From Pelargonium nanum (Eukaryota; Streptophyta; Magnoliopsida; Geraniales; Geraniaceae), in the NCBI GenBank assembly GCA_036897485.1, contig JAYMTF010001401.1, forward strand, positions 1 through 23,636: 23,636 bases of DNA. Reading direction: 5' to 3'. Position 1 is the first letter of the stretch; each line of letters starts with the position of its first letter. The notes under the pieces were generated by a model. It had not been told where the DNA came from. It searched no databases and was given only the letters and a program-made list of their open reading frames with translations. Made by a program: the position numbers and the translations under genes. Of the stretch, positions 19,101-23,328 are shown one piece after another.

Positions 19101-21114
19101 GGTGCAAGTGAAACCCTACTAACAAGGTTGACCTTTTAGTAGTGAAAGCCCAAACCACTATGTCCCATTAATCAAATTTAACACTTCTCGTTTTCCATTA
19201 TTTAGCCACTAATCAATTTCTTGCCTTGAAAATCTTTTGATCTATATTGTGTTCAGGTTAATGAATTTCTGATGGGTGCTGGAACTGATGCCCCAGATGT
19301 CGAGGAGGAGAACATCGTCTCTAGACCTTCAATTAGTTATGATGATATGTGGGCAAAGACACTTCTAGAGTCTTCAGAAATGGAGGTATGAGCAGGCAGA
19401 CTTTGTTGCTTGGAAGTATATTTCATCTTGGGTGAGTTACTAGAGAAGTAGACATATTTGCTGATTTTATCCCCAATGAATATTTGCAGGAAGATGATGC
19501 TAGATCATCAGGATCATCTTCTCCAGACTCAGCAGGATCAGTTGAAACTTCCATATCATCCCACTTTGGTGGAATGAACTATCCTTCACTGTTTAGTTCA
19601 CGGCCTGCATACGGGGTATTGTCTTATGCAACCTTTATTTTTATTTTATTTTGAATATTCAATCTGTTTCTGTTTTTTTTTTTTGTTTTTTTTTCACATT
19701 CTCCTTTTCGTCTATTATATTTTCTTTTGAAGTAATAATTTACTGAAAAAGGTAATGCCCTTTGCATACTGTTAGCATATACCTTAAGTTCAGAGAACAC
19801 AATAACAAAAACTCTAATACAGAAAAGAAAGAAAAGAATCAGGAGAAATAGGAGACTTACCCAGCATAGAAAGCTGCATAGATTGCAAAAACTTTAGTTT
19901 CAACTGAAGACCATAAAGTTCTGCCCTTTTAAATGTAACTTTATTCTGTGAAATTGTTTCATATTCAACAACGTTGCCCCTCTTTTCCCTCGAGTGTTCC
20001 AAAATAGTTTTATAAAAAAGGACAGGAAAAAAATCCAATTTGCTCCGGAAAGAAGGAATTTTTACTTTTGTGACAGCCATGGCCTAATTGCCTCCACTAG
20101 GGTGTTCAACTATTGTTTCTCATTTAATATAAAATATTTCTTACTGTTGACAGAATTTAATTTGTAAAATATCTTCAACAGGATAAATCAACAGGAAGCA
20201 GGTACGGTGGTGGTTCCTCAATGTATGAGGGTGCTGGTTCTCCTGTAAGAATCTACAGCTCTCATCAGTTTACATGCTTATTATTTGATCTGATATCAAG
20301 TTCTAATCCTTGAAGGTTCTCTTCTTTTTCTTTTTCAGATTAGAGAAGAACCTCCATCATACTCATCATCTGTCGCGCCTAGGTTGGAGTCATTTGAGAA
20401 CCCCTTAGCCGGGCAGGGTTCCCGTAGTTTTAGTTCCCAAGATGAGGAGCGAGTTTCATCTTCAAATCCACAATTTGGATCAGCACTCTATGACTTCACT
20501 GCTGGCGGAGATGATGAGGTAAGTTGATTTTTGACGTTTGATATGCCCTACTCACCTCTTTTATTGTTGTCCAATGAAAATCCTTATTCTTTCGCTCCTT
20601 GCAGTTAAATCTAACGGCAGGAGAAGAAGTTGAAATCGAGTATGAAGTTGATGGCTGGTATTATGTAAGTACTATGACATTCGATTATAATTAAAAAGAA
20701 AAGAAAACATAAACGACCTAAGCTCTCTGCATCTTTCATTCAAAAGGCATTTATCTATGAATGATTGGACCATAGGAATTGTTTGGATTAGAATTTTTGT
20801 TCAGGAATGAGAAATTGAGAATCAAGAATCGGAATGAGAGTAAGATTCTCATTGTTCAGGTTTGGATCATGACATTTTGGTCATGAAAATGACTCGGGAA
20901 TGGAAATCTCATTCTCTTTCCCATTCCACTTTTAAAAATAAAAAATCAAACGCAGCATTTATATATACATTTTTTTGGTGTCCTAGTTTTATGCATATTA
21001 TATTGCTACTAAACTTGTAGTTTTGCACTGAATTTGCAGGTGAAGAAGAAACGCCCTGGGAGGGATGGCAAAGTGGGGGGGCTTGTCCCAGTGCTGTACG
21101 TCAATCAAGCTTGA
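1605..21114 (+). CDS. TASH3: TASH3, SH3-domain large subunit of the TPLATE endocytic complex (27 coding exons)
   Basis: Join 1605-1610, 1695-1952, 2059-2118, 2209-2301, 3260-3488, 4909-5015, 5615-5677, 7067-7167, 8020-8114, 8541-8561, 9486-9581, 9670-9790, 9957-10103, 10210-10400, 11501-11772, 13470-13571, 14923-15099, 15211-15399, 15814-16055, 16135-16281, 17895-18114, 19257-19385, 19490-19615, 20182-20244, 20339-20518, 20605-20664, 21040-21114. This sums to 3570 nt, or 1189 residues plus TGA, close to the roughly 1.2 kb-residue length I recall for Arabidopsis TASH3. Seen: a Pro/Ala-rich N-terminus, an alpha-solenoid of adaptin type (about 90-620), a helical and acidic linker, a Ser/Gly-rich stretch (about 1020-1130), and an SH3 domain with ALYDF at 1134-1138, the GWYY tryptophan at 1163 and the LVPVLYV end near 1180-1186. 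Family knowledge: TASH3 acts with TPLATE, TML, LOLITA, TWD40-1/2 and the EH proteins at the plasma membrane in clathrin-mediated endocytosis, and its SH3 domain is reported to bind ubiquitin. No frameshift or internal stop was found. Family assignment is from recognition, not a search. Confidence 0.93.
1695..1952 (+). CDS. TASH3: TASH3 coding exon 2
   Basis: Residues 3-88, phase 0 at both ends. GC-rich, with a Pro/Ser/Ala-rich stretch followed by a basic segment ending in KQRKKK, probably disordered and then helical. The donor is gtacct. Intron 2 is 1953-2058 (106 nt). Confidence 0.93.
2059..2118 (+). CDS. TASH3: TASH3 coding exon 3
   Basis: Residues 89-108 (PVSYAQLARSIHELAATSDQ), the start of the adaptin-like solenoid. 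The acceptor is ttgcag. The 3' border reads CAG|gcgagg, so the following 90-nt intron is GC-AG. A GT donor 21 nt further on (CTT|gtttct) would stay in frame and add seven residues. Confidence 0.88.
2209..2301 (+). CDS. TASH3: TASH3 coding exon 4
   Basis: Residues 109-139, beginning KSSQKQLVHHVFPKL and ending APSLLM. Phase 0 at both ends. The 3' border reads CTCATG|gcatgt, again a GC donor. No in-frame GT donor nearby preserves the continuation into LNQQCEDR of exon 5. Confidence 0.88.
2302..3259 (+). other. TASH3 intron 4 (958 nt, GC-AG)
   Basis: AT-rich, with a good polypyrimidine tract and attctacag acceptor. A 60-codon frame at 2832-3014 has no recognisable content. I see no mobile element or RNA gene in this stretch. 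Confidence 0.8.
3260..3488 (+). CDS. TASH3: TASH3 coding exon 5
   Basis: Residues 140-216 (last codon split after one base). Contains LRYVYYYLARILSDTG, then a conserved-looking GGGIPTPNWDALADIDAGGG segment and TRADVVPRIV. The donor is gtaaag. It starts intron 5 (3489-4908, 1420 nt), which holds a tiny L1-like insertion. Confidence 0.93.
3831..3895 (-). mobile_element. Extremely 5'-truncated L1-like (LINE) insertion with 17-bp target duplication
   Basis: Two identical 17-bp direct repeats (GCTCCAAAAGCCATAGT at 3831-3847 and 3879-3895) flank only 31 nt. Read on the minus strand, the insert ends in GCTTATC followed by an A run, which is typical of plant L1 3' ends. Target-primed insertion with extreme 5' truncation explains both the poly(A) and the long duplication. 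The rest of intron 5 (3489-4908) shows no other element I can name. Confidence 0.7.
4909..5015 (+). CDS. TASH3: TASH3 coding exon 6
   Basis: Completes residue 216 (Phe) and runs to residue 251, with FHARRLQALKALTYAP and then LSALYEIVFGILDK, typical helical-repeat sequence. The acceptor is ccttgaag and the donor is gtatgt. Confidence 0.94.
5174..5252 (+). mobile_element. Au-type SINE fragment (intron 6)
   Basis: This part of intron 6 (5016-5614, 599 nt) matches the middle of the better copy at 12786-12961: a GTTTGAGT B-box relative, then an AACAACC..CTTTGCA..GGGTAA..ACATAAATA series in the same order. Both ends are eroded and I see no target duplication. Nothing else is recognisable in intron 6. 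Confidence 0.6.
5615..5677 (+). CDS. TASH3: TASH3 coding exon 7
   Basis: Residues 252-272 (VADAPEKRKKGVFGTKGGDK and Glu), a basic Gly-rich loop, phase 0 at both ends. The acceptor is aatttag and the donor is gtaaga. Confidence 0.93.
5971..6480. repeat. Unclassified GATTC-rich repeat block in intron 7
   Basis: Intron 7 is 5678-7066 (1389 nt). This part repeats short GATTC/GAATC and TTGGCCGA words in both orientations (for example near 6082-6115, 6150-6235 and 6405-6480) and holds a perfect 14-bp palindrome at 6434-6447. It looks like old transposon-derived DNA, but I find no terminal repeats or coding remnant. The rest of intron 7 shows nothing recognisable. Confidence 0.3.
7067..7167 (+). 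CDS. TASH3: TASH3 coding exon 8
   Basis: Residues 273-306 (last codon split after two bases), STIRSNLQYGALSALRRLPL then DPGNPAFLHRAVQG. The acceptor is atgttag and the donor is gtatgt. Confidence 0.94.
7168..8019 (+). other. TASH3 intron 8 (852 nt)
   Basis: GT-AG intron, T-rich towards the cgactgcag acceptor. The 63-codon frame at 7843-8034 runs through the splice acceptor and has no recognisable content. I see no mobile element. Confidence 0.75.
8020..8114 (+). CDS. TASH3: TASH3 coding exon 9
   Basis: Residues 306-338, VSFADPVAVRHSLEIISELA then TRDPYAVAMAL, a clear helical repeat. Phase 2 in and phase 1 out. The donor is gtgatc, a weak match after +2. Confidence 0.94.
8263..8362 (-). mobile_element. 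RTE-like non-LTR retroposon 3' tail (intron 9)
   Basis: Read on the minus strand it resembles the widespread plant repeat tail of the form CTTAGT..GGAAAAGGCTTGGTTGTTG followed by TTG-like units. I associate this with RTE-clade LINEs or SINEs that share their end. A 14-bp direct repeat (AAGGCATAATACAA at 8263-8276 and 8284-8297) separated by seven A lies at its downstream end. Intron 9 is 8115-8540 and nothing else is recognised there. Confidence 0.45.
8541..8561 (+). CDS. TASH3: TASH3 coding exon 10 (21-nt micro-exon)
   Basis: Encodes the end of Gly338 through KHAEPG plus one base of the next Gly. It lies between introns of 426 and 924 nt, with tttgtgcag before and gtatcc after. It is needed to join YAVAMALG to GALQDVLHLHDVLARV in frame, giving LGKHAEPGGALQDV as expected for the family. 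Confidence 0.9.
8837..9235 (+). mobile_element. Rearranged TRIM/small-LTR cluster (intron 10)
   Basis: Order seen: an LTR-like tail ending near 8893; a tRNA-iMet-type primer-binding site (GGTATCAGAGC, 8896-8906); about 20 nt; a polypurine tract (GTGAGGGGGAG, 8926-8936); a complete 152-bp LTR (8937-9088, TG..CA); a degenerate primer-binding site (TGGTATAAGTGC, 9089-9100); an internal region similar to that of the element at 16326; and a second LTR-like tail around 9190-9232 resembling the first. A polypurine tract before and a primer site after the same LTR point to recombination between elements. Intron 10 is 8562-9485. Confidence 0.65.
9019..9045 (+). repeat. 27-nt LTR hairpin, copy in intron 10
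   Basis: Near-palindrome with the plan CTACTAA-n-AAGGT-nn-ACCTT-TTAGTAG, here with two substitutions. It occurs at the same place in the LTR as the copies at 7-33, 16689-16715 and 19116-19142. Confidence 0.75.
9486..9581 (+). CDS. TASH3: TASH3 coding exon 11
   Basis: Residues 345-377, ALQDVLHLHDVLARVALARL then CHTISRARALD, part of the helical solenoid. The acceptor is aatcag and the donor is gtaagt. Intron 11 is 9582-9669 (88 nt). Confidence 0.95.
9670..9790 (+). CDS. TASH3: TASH3 coding exon 12
   Basis: Residues 377-417, ERPDIKSQFNSLLYQLLLDP then SERVCFEATLCVLGKHDNTD. Phase 1 in and phase 2 out. The acceptor is gtacag and the donor is gtatgt. Intron 12 is 9791-9956 (166 nt). Confidence 0.95.
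9957..10103 (+). CDS. TASH3: TASH3 coding exon 13
   Basis: Residues 417-466, TDERASGWYRLTREILKLPE, then a Pro/Lys-rich linker (APSAPPKASKDKHQKIRRPQ) and PLIKLVMRR. The donor gtggag lies 8 nt before a long CT microsatellite. Intron 13 is 10104-10209. Confidence 0.95.
10112..10146 (+). repeat. (TC)n microsatellite in intron 13
   Basis: An uninterrupted 35-nt TC dinucleotide run, about 17.5 units, beginning 8 nt after the exon 13 donor and filling about a third of a 106-nt intron. Confidence 0.97.
10210..10400 (+). CDS. TASH3: TASH3 coding exon 14
   Basis: Residues 466-530, LESSFRSFSRPVLHAAARVV then QEMGKSRAAAFSVGLQDIDE, ending in an acidic Ser/Asp stretch (SDSVDSLDSDINDTSHPE). The acceptor is acttcag and the donor is gtagtt. 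Confidence 0.95.
10401..11500 (+). other. TASH3 intron 14 (1100 nt)
   Basis: AT-rich, with acceptor ttacgtag. A short direct repeat (TTCTCTTAGTACA..ACCAAGAG) occurs at about 11192-11214 and 11255-11277. The frames at 10920-11189 and 11328-11531 look like chance. I see no clear mobile element. Confidence 0.7.
11501..11772 (+). CDS. TASH3: TASH3 coding exon 15 (longest exon)
   Basis: Residues 530-620: IRRSTSFANNTGSKDTIASL, then LASLMEVVRTTIACECVYVR, AMVIKALIWMQSPYESFGEL and a PAWPATLLNDILLTLHARFK end. Strongly helical-repeat in character. The donor is gtacat. Intron 15 (11773-13469, 1697 nt) is the longest in the gene and carries a copia remnant and a SINE. Confidence 0.95.
12253..12545 (-). 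mobile_element. Truncated Ty1/copia remnant: polyprotein C-terminus plus LTR-like sequence
   Basis: On the minus strand, 12545-12413 reads EYVNSNDQLADVLTKSLRGP then RIEYVCNKLGAYDI and a stop, the hallmark end of copia RNase H. Downstream on that strand comes LTR-like sequence ending in CTCTCTCAAATCTCACA at 12280, a primer-site-like GGTATGAAACC, and then an A run (the T run at 12253-12267 on the + strand). The rest of the element is missing. It lies antisense in intron 15. Confidence 0.8.
12774..12973 (+). mobile_element. Au-type SINE with target-site duplication (intron 15)
   Basis: The body at 12786-12961 (176 bp) shows the Au SINE landmarks in order: CTGAACCTTGGTGCAACG, then GACCTCGAGGTCACAGGTTT (with the B box GGTTTGAGTTA), CAAC..CTTTGCA..GGGTAAG, CATACATAAA, GGGAGCATGTGCACTAGGCC and a short T-rich end. 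Flanking 12-bp repeats, AGTGCTTAATTG (12774-12785) and AGTGCTTCATTG (12962-12973), match at 11 of 12 positions. Confidence 0.88.
13470..13571 (+). CDS. TASH3: TASH3 coding exon 16
   Basis: Residues 621-654, ATPDMAVTLLEIARIFATKV then PGKIDADVLQLLWK. Phase 0 at both ends. The acceptor is tttattag and the donor is gtatgt. Confidence 0.95.
14257..14497. mobile_element. Stowaway/mariner-like MITE (intron 16)
   Basis: The body at 14261-14493 (233 bp) has terminal inverted repeats starting CTCCCTCCGTCCCAAAATGA on the left and, read inward from the right, CTCCCTCCTTCCCAAAATAA. Outside, both sides carry TAAA (14257-14260 and 14494-14497), consistent with the TA duplication of Tc1/mariner elements plus matching A bases. 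There is no coding capacity. The rest of intron 16 (13572-14922, 1351 nt) shows nothing I recognise. Confidence 0.85.
14923..15099 (+). CDS. TASH3: TASH3 coding exon 17
   Basis: Residues 655-713, TCLVGAGPDGKHTALEAVTI, then VLDLPPPQPGSMFGLTSVDR and ALALQRLVQAA. Phase 0 at both ends. The acceptor is tttctag and the donor is gtaagc. Intron 17 is 15100-15210. Confidence 0.95.
15211..15399 (+). CDS. TASH3: TASH3 coding exon 18
   Basis: Residues 714-776, VWFLGENANYAASEYAWESA, then TPPGTALMMLDADKMVAAAS and LTRLQRCAFSGSWE. Phase 0. The donor is gtataa. Intron 18 (15400-15813, 414 nt) has no recognisable element. Confidence 0.95.
15814..16055 (+). CDS. TASH3: TASH3 coding exon 19
   Basis: Residues 777-857, VRIIAAQALTTLAIRSGEPF, then RLQIYEFLHTLAQGGVQSQF, a Gly/Ser-rich loop and VLEEMYIAQDDLIK. 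The border ATCAA|gtaagc means that reading through would meet TAA at once. Intron 19 is only 79 nt. Confidence 0.95.
16135..16281 (+). CDS. TASH3: TASH3 coding exon 20
   Basis: Residues 857-906, EIRNHDNAKKEWTDEELKKL then YETHERLLDLVSLFCFVPRA and KYLPLGPI. Highly charged helix first, then hydrophobic. The donor is gtacgc. A complete TRIM element starts about 45 nt into intron 20. Confidence 0.95.
16321..16765 (+). mobile_element. Complete TRIM (miniature LTR retrotransposon) in intron 20
   Basis: Two related LTRs of about 151 bp (16326-16476) and 155 bp (about 16606-16760) enclose roughly 130 bp with no coding capacity. A tRNA-iMet primer-binding site (TGGTATCAAAGC, 16477-16488) directly follows the first LTR. 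A purine-rich stretch lies near the start of the second. TATTT occurs immediately before (16321-16325) and after (16761-16765), fitting a 5-bp target duplication. The 5' LTR begins TA instead of TG. The start of the 3' LTR is uncertain by about 12 nt. The element is in the gene's sense orientation. Confidence 0.82.
16689..16715 (+). repeat. 27-nt LTR hairpin, copy in the TRIM 3' LTR
   Basis: Same hairpin plan as at 19116-19142, with changes in the left arm (CTACTTATTAGAT) and an intact right arm (ACCTTTTAGTAG). The corresponding site of the 5' LTR (about 16407-16433) is more diverged. Confidence 0.65.
16766..17894 (+). other. Remainder of TASH3 intron 20, with a possible tRNA-like B box
   Basis: Intron 20 is 16282-17894 (1613 nt). 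After the TRIM it is AT-rich. On the minus strand, 17562-17550 reads GGTTCAAGTCTCC, close to an RNA polymerase III B box as in tRNA-derived SINEs. I find no convincing A box or element ends. Acceptor region: ttcgacag. Confidence 0.35.
17895..18114 (+). CDS. TASH3: TASH3 coding exon 21
   Basis: Residues 906-979, AKLIDIYRTRHNISASSGIN, then DPAVATGISDLIYEASKPAP and an acidic SLDDDLVNAWAANLGDDG motif. It marks the shift from solenoid to a flexible acidic region. The donor is gtaagc. Confidence 0.95.
18115..19036 (+). other. 5' part of TASH3 intron 21
   Basis: Intron 21 is 18115-19256 (1142 nt). This part is AT-rich and holds a TTTA-unit run at about 18749-18780. I see no other named element before the solo LTR at 19037. 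Confidence 0.7.
19037..19183 (+). mobile_element. Solo LTR of the TRIM family (intron 21)
   Basis: A single 147-bp LTR beginning TGTTGAAATGGG and ending AAATTTAACA, clearly related to the LTRs at 8937 and 16326. There is no primer site or polypurine tract beside it. The flanks CGTCT (19032-19036) and CTTCT (19184-19188) match at four of five positions, consistent with an aged 5-bp duplication and LTR-LTR recombination. Confidence 0.75.
19116..19142 (+). repeat. 27-nt LTR hairpin, best-preserved copy
   Basis: Arms CTACTAA and AAGGT pair with ACCTT and TTAGTAG, giving 12 base pairs with one bulged C and a two-base loop. It is the most symmetric of the four clear copies in the window. Confidence 0.85.
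19257..19385 (+). CDS. TASH3: TASH3 coding exon 22
   Basis: Residues 980-1022, VNEFLMGAGTDAPDVEEENI then VSRPSISYDDMWAKTLLESS. Acidic. The SYDDMWAKTLLE helix is a conserved-looking short motif. Intron 22 is 19386-19489. Confidence 0.94.
19490..19615 (+). CDS. TASH3: TASH3 coding exon 23
   Basis: Residues 1023-1064, a Ser-rich disordered segment (EDDARSSGSSSPDSAGSVET) followed by SHFGGMNYPSLFSSRPAYG. Phase 0. Intron 23 (19616-20181, 566 nt) has T runs and an 88-codon antisense frame (20080-19814) with no recognisable content. Confidence 0.93.
20182..20244 (+). CDS. TASH3: TASH3 coding exon 24
   Basis: Residues 1065-1085, DKSTGSRYGGGSSMYEGAGS and Pro, a Gly/Ser-rich linker. The acceptor is caacag and the donor is gtaaga. 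Intron 24 is 20245-20338. Confidence 0.9.
20339..20518 (+). CDS. TASH3: TASH3 coding exon 25 (start of SH3)
   Basis: Residues 1086-1145: IREEPPSYSSSVAPRLESFE, then a Ser-rich stretch, then SALYDFTAGGDDE, where the SH3 ALYDF motif starts at 1134. The donor is gtaagt. Intron 25 is 20519-20604. Confidence 0.95.
20605..20664 (+). CDS. TASH3: TASH3 coding exon 26 (SH3 core)
   Basis: Residues 1146-1165, LNLTAGEEVEIEYEVDGWYY. The SH3 acidic RT-loop region and the conserved tryptophan (1163) are present. The donor is gtaagt. Confidence 0.95.
20775..20956. repeat. Possible MITE remnant in intron 26
   Basis: Intron 26 is 20665-21039 (375 nt). This block begins AATTGTTTGGATTAGAAT and ends ATCAAACGCAG, weakly inverted ends of the TGTTTGG/CCAAACG kind seen in plant hAT or Harbinger-type MITEs. 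Between them are GGAATG and CATTCC words in both orientations. Family uncertain. Confidence 0.35.
21040..21114 (+). CDS. TASH3: TASH3 coding exon 27 (end of SH3 and stop)
   Basis: Residues 1166-1189, VKKKRPGRDGKVGGLVPVLY then VNQA and TGA. The LVPVLYV end matches the final SH3 strand (usual form GLVPxNYV), with Leu in place of the common Asn. A basic insert, KKKRPGRDGKVG, lies in the distal-loop region. Confidence 0.95.
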   Translation: MKKKRPGRDGKVGGLVPVLYVNQA

Positions 21115-21360
21115 GACCGAACACTGTATTGTTGTGTTGTTTCTTCAGAAATGCAGGTTGTAGCATAAATTACAGGAAAATAGCAGAGCTGATAATCTAC
21201 CTTTAGTTTATCCCTTTGGTTGGGCTTTTCTCACTTTTGATATGTTGTGAGTAGCTGAATATTTTGTTTTGTTTTTTTTTTTGGTGGAAATTTTCTGTAT
21301 TTTTTCTCCATCTTGTTCTCTTCAAATTCTTTATATTAATTTGATTTAATAAAAAAAATC
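21115..21360 (+). terminator. TASH3 3' UTR and candidate polyadenylation region
   Basis: Follows the TGA. T-rich stretches at about 21262-21310 precede AATAAA at 21348-21353, the best canonical signal in reach. Plants often use weaker signals, so the exact cleavage site cannot be fixed from sequence alone. Confidence 0.5.
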
Positions 21361-21431
21361 AGCAGAGGTTTTTCTTAAAATATATGATTTATATGATTCA
21401 AATTGAAATTATTTTCTATTTTACGATACTA

Positions 21432-22223
21432 TCTATACATACATACATACTATAAAAGTTGAACAAAAAAAACTGGTTTATAATGCGTATTAGAGCGCCA
21501 TGTCATCATTTTATTAATTTTGACTCAAAAGTTTATCTAATTATGAATATATCCCATCAATATTAGAAATTAGAAATATGCAAAAAGGAAAAAGAACAAG
21601 GAAATTTAGAAATTAGAAATATGAAAAAAGAAAAAAAGAAAAAGGAAATTCAACTTTTACAATAATTAATAAGGTAAACTGAAACTTGCAAGTAATAAAA
21701 TATTGAGACTGAAAATCAGATAATAATAAGGTAAGTGGTTACACAAATACTAAAATATGAAATGTATAAATAAGACATAAACGTAAGTATACATCCAACT
21801 TAAAGGTATATATAATTAGTTATTCTCTTGTTGATATTTTCTTGGTTTGATTCATATCGTCTCACATTTTTTTTCTTAATCTATTCCTTATGTTATTTTT
21901 TTTCAATATAGATTTTATTTTGTTCAATTTTTTGTAGTTATTGTCATATAATGAACGAAGTTTTTACAATACTTGATGAATATATAAGAAGTAGAGGAAT
22001 CCAAACTTTCTTAGAAGATATGGTGATTCATATGTAATGATATATGTGTATGCAATTTGATTATTCGTCTATTTGATTTAGTGTAATTTATACACATATA
22101 TACGTATATATATGTATGGGTAATTCAACTTTTTTATTTAACCTTTTGGTTGTGTTATAAAGAATATATGTAATTATCGAACTATTATTTCATTATCCGT
22201 GCAACCCACGGAGTAAAAACTAG
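21432..22223 (+). mobile_element. Non-autonomous Helitron, about 792 bp, both termini visible
   Basis: The 5' end is TCTATACATACATACATACT followed by ATAAAAG, matching plant Helitron 5' termini. The 3' end is CTAG (22220-22223), preceded by a 6-bp hairpin (TCCGTG 22196-22201, CACGGA 22207-22212) and GTAAAAA. The element sits between A (21431) and T (22224) with no duplication, as expected for Helitron insertion. No Rep/Helicase coding sequence is present. It begins about 320 nt after the TASH3 stop. Confidence 0.88.
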
Positions 22224-22536
22224 TATCTTATATTTTTTTGTTGGCTTACAATGGGAATTAAGTTATTTATCTCTTGGGTATTGGGTTTGGTCATCAATCC
22301 ATTTTGTTTGGAAGGAACCTTCCTTGCGATAACTTCTTCTCTTCTCATTTAAGCAATCATGCAAACTTCTTCTCAACATCAATTTCACATCAACATTGGT
22401 AACAAATCATAACTTTCCATGTTTTCAGAAGCTTATGTGGTTACTAATTAAACAAAGTTTTCTTTCTTGCGACAACTTCATCTCTTCACTATATTTAAAT
22501 TTACCGAAATACTGATACGAAAACATTTTTAGCCAT
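22224..22536. other. Intergenic DNA with a diverged direct repeat
   Basis: No gene. A roughly 27-bp direct repeat of the form TTCTTGCGAYAACTTCWTCT occurs at about 22320-22346 and 22463-22489, possibly a local duplication. Confidence 0.45.
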
Positions 22537-22630
22537 TGGTCGACCATTTCATATAGTTGGTCGATCAGTTTAAATATTTATCACTTGATATACTTGATCG
22601 ACCAATTCAAATATTAGATCGACCAATTCA
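22537..22630. repeat. Cluster of four GGTCGAYCA palindromic words
   Basis: TGGTCGACCA (22537-22546, perfect palindrome), TTGGTCGATCA (22557-22567), TTGATCGACCAATTCA (22594-22609) and GATCGACCAATTCA (22617-22630) occur within 94 nt of otherwise AT-rich DNA, in both orientations. Confidence 0.8.
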
Positions 22631-22722
22631 TATTTTGAGTTTGCCTAACAGAAGAACATAATGACTAACAACAAATACTATAAGATGATATATACGATTT
22701 AAAGACATACACAAAAGTGGCG

Positions 22723-22910
22723 ATTGGTCAGATTGGATTGGATTTTTTCGGGTTGGATCAGATCAGATTTGTCTGGTCCAATCTGATTTAGTCGGTTTTT
22801 TTTACAAGAAAAATATGATCCAATCTGAAATTGATTGGATCGGATTAGATTGAATTTTTCTCGGATTGAATTTCAGATGTCTTCGGATTCGAATTCAGAT
22901 TGTCGGCTCT
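22723..22910. repeat. GATTGGAT / ATCCAATC-rich degenerate repeat
   Basis: Many overlapping GATTGGAT, GGATCAGATC and ATCCAATCTGA words in both orientations, able to form imperfect hairpins. It resembles degenerate low-complexity plant intergenic repeats. No family assigned. Confidence 0.55.
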
Positions 22911-23328
22911 AGATATACATACTGGTTACAGTTATAAAATAAAGAAACAACATTTGAACATTATCTTACATAACTATTATGAGGAACCACTACATCAAGT
23001 ATATAAAAATTTATTAGATATCTAACATATAGGTAACTCAACAATGGTACAATATTATGGTCCAAAACACTCTCTTTCTCTCTCTTCACATACTTTTTGT
23101 TACTTCTGAAATTACACCCCTCTTGTTCTATTGCTCAGCTGGTAGTGCAAAAAGGAGAAGAGAGGTTGTGATTTATCAAACATTATCTATATCCTAGGTG
23201 GAGCTGCTGGTAAAGGAGGCATGAGATTTTTAGAGTTCCCAAATATTCTCTAATAAATCTATTTTTGGGCGCAGATGTGATTTATATATTTGTGTATTAA
23301 CTCAACTATAATAAGAAGAAAAATATAT
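22911..23328. other. Intergenic DNA with a possible tRNA-derived SINE remnant
   Basis: At about 23132-23180, TTGCTCAGCTGGTAGTGC resembles a tRNA A-box/D-arm, followed by GAGAGGTTGTGATTT. Some plant SINEs have such a start, but no B box or tail is clear. Otherwise AT-rich, with no gene. Confidence 0.25.

Noticed and set aside
23126..23200. Possible tRNA gene (GCTCAGCTGGTAG resembles a D-arm)
   Set aside because: No acceptor stem, anticodon arm or T-arm can be paired around it. At best it is a SINE remnant.
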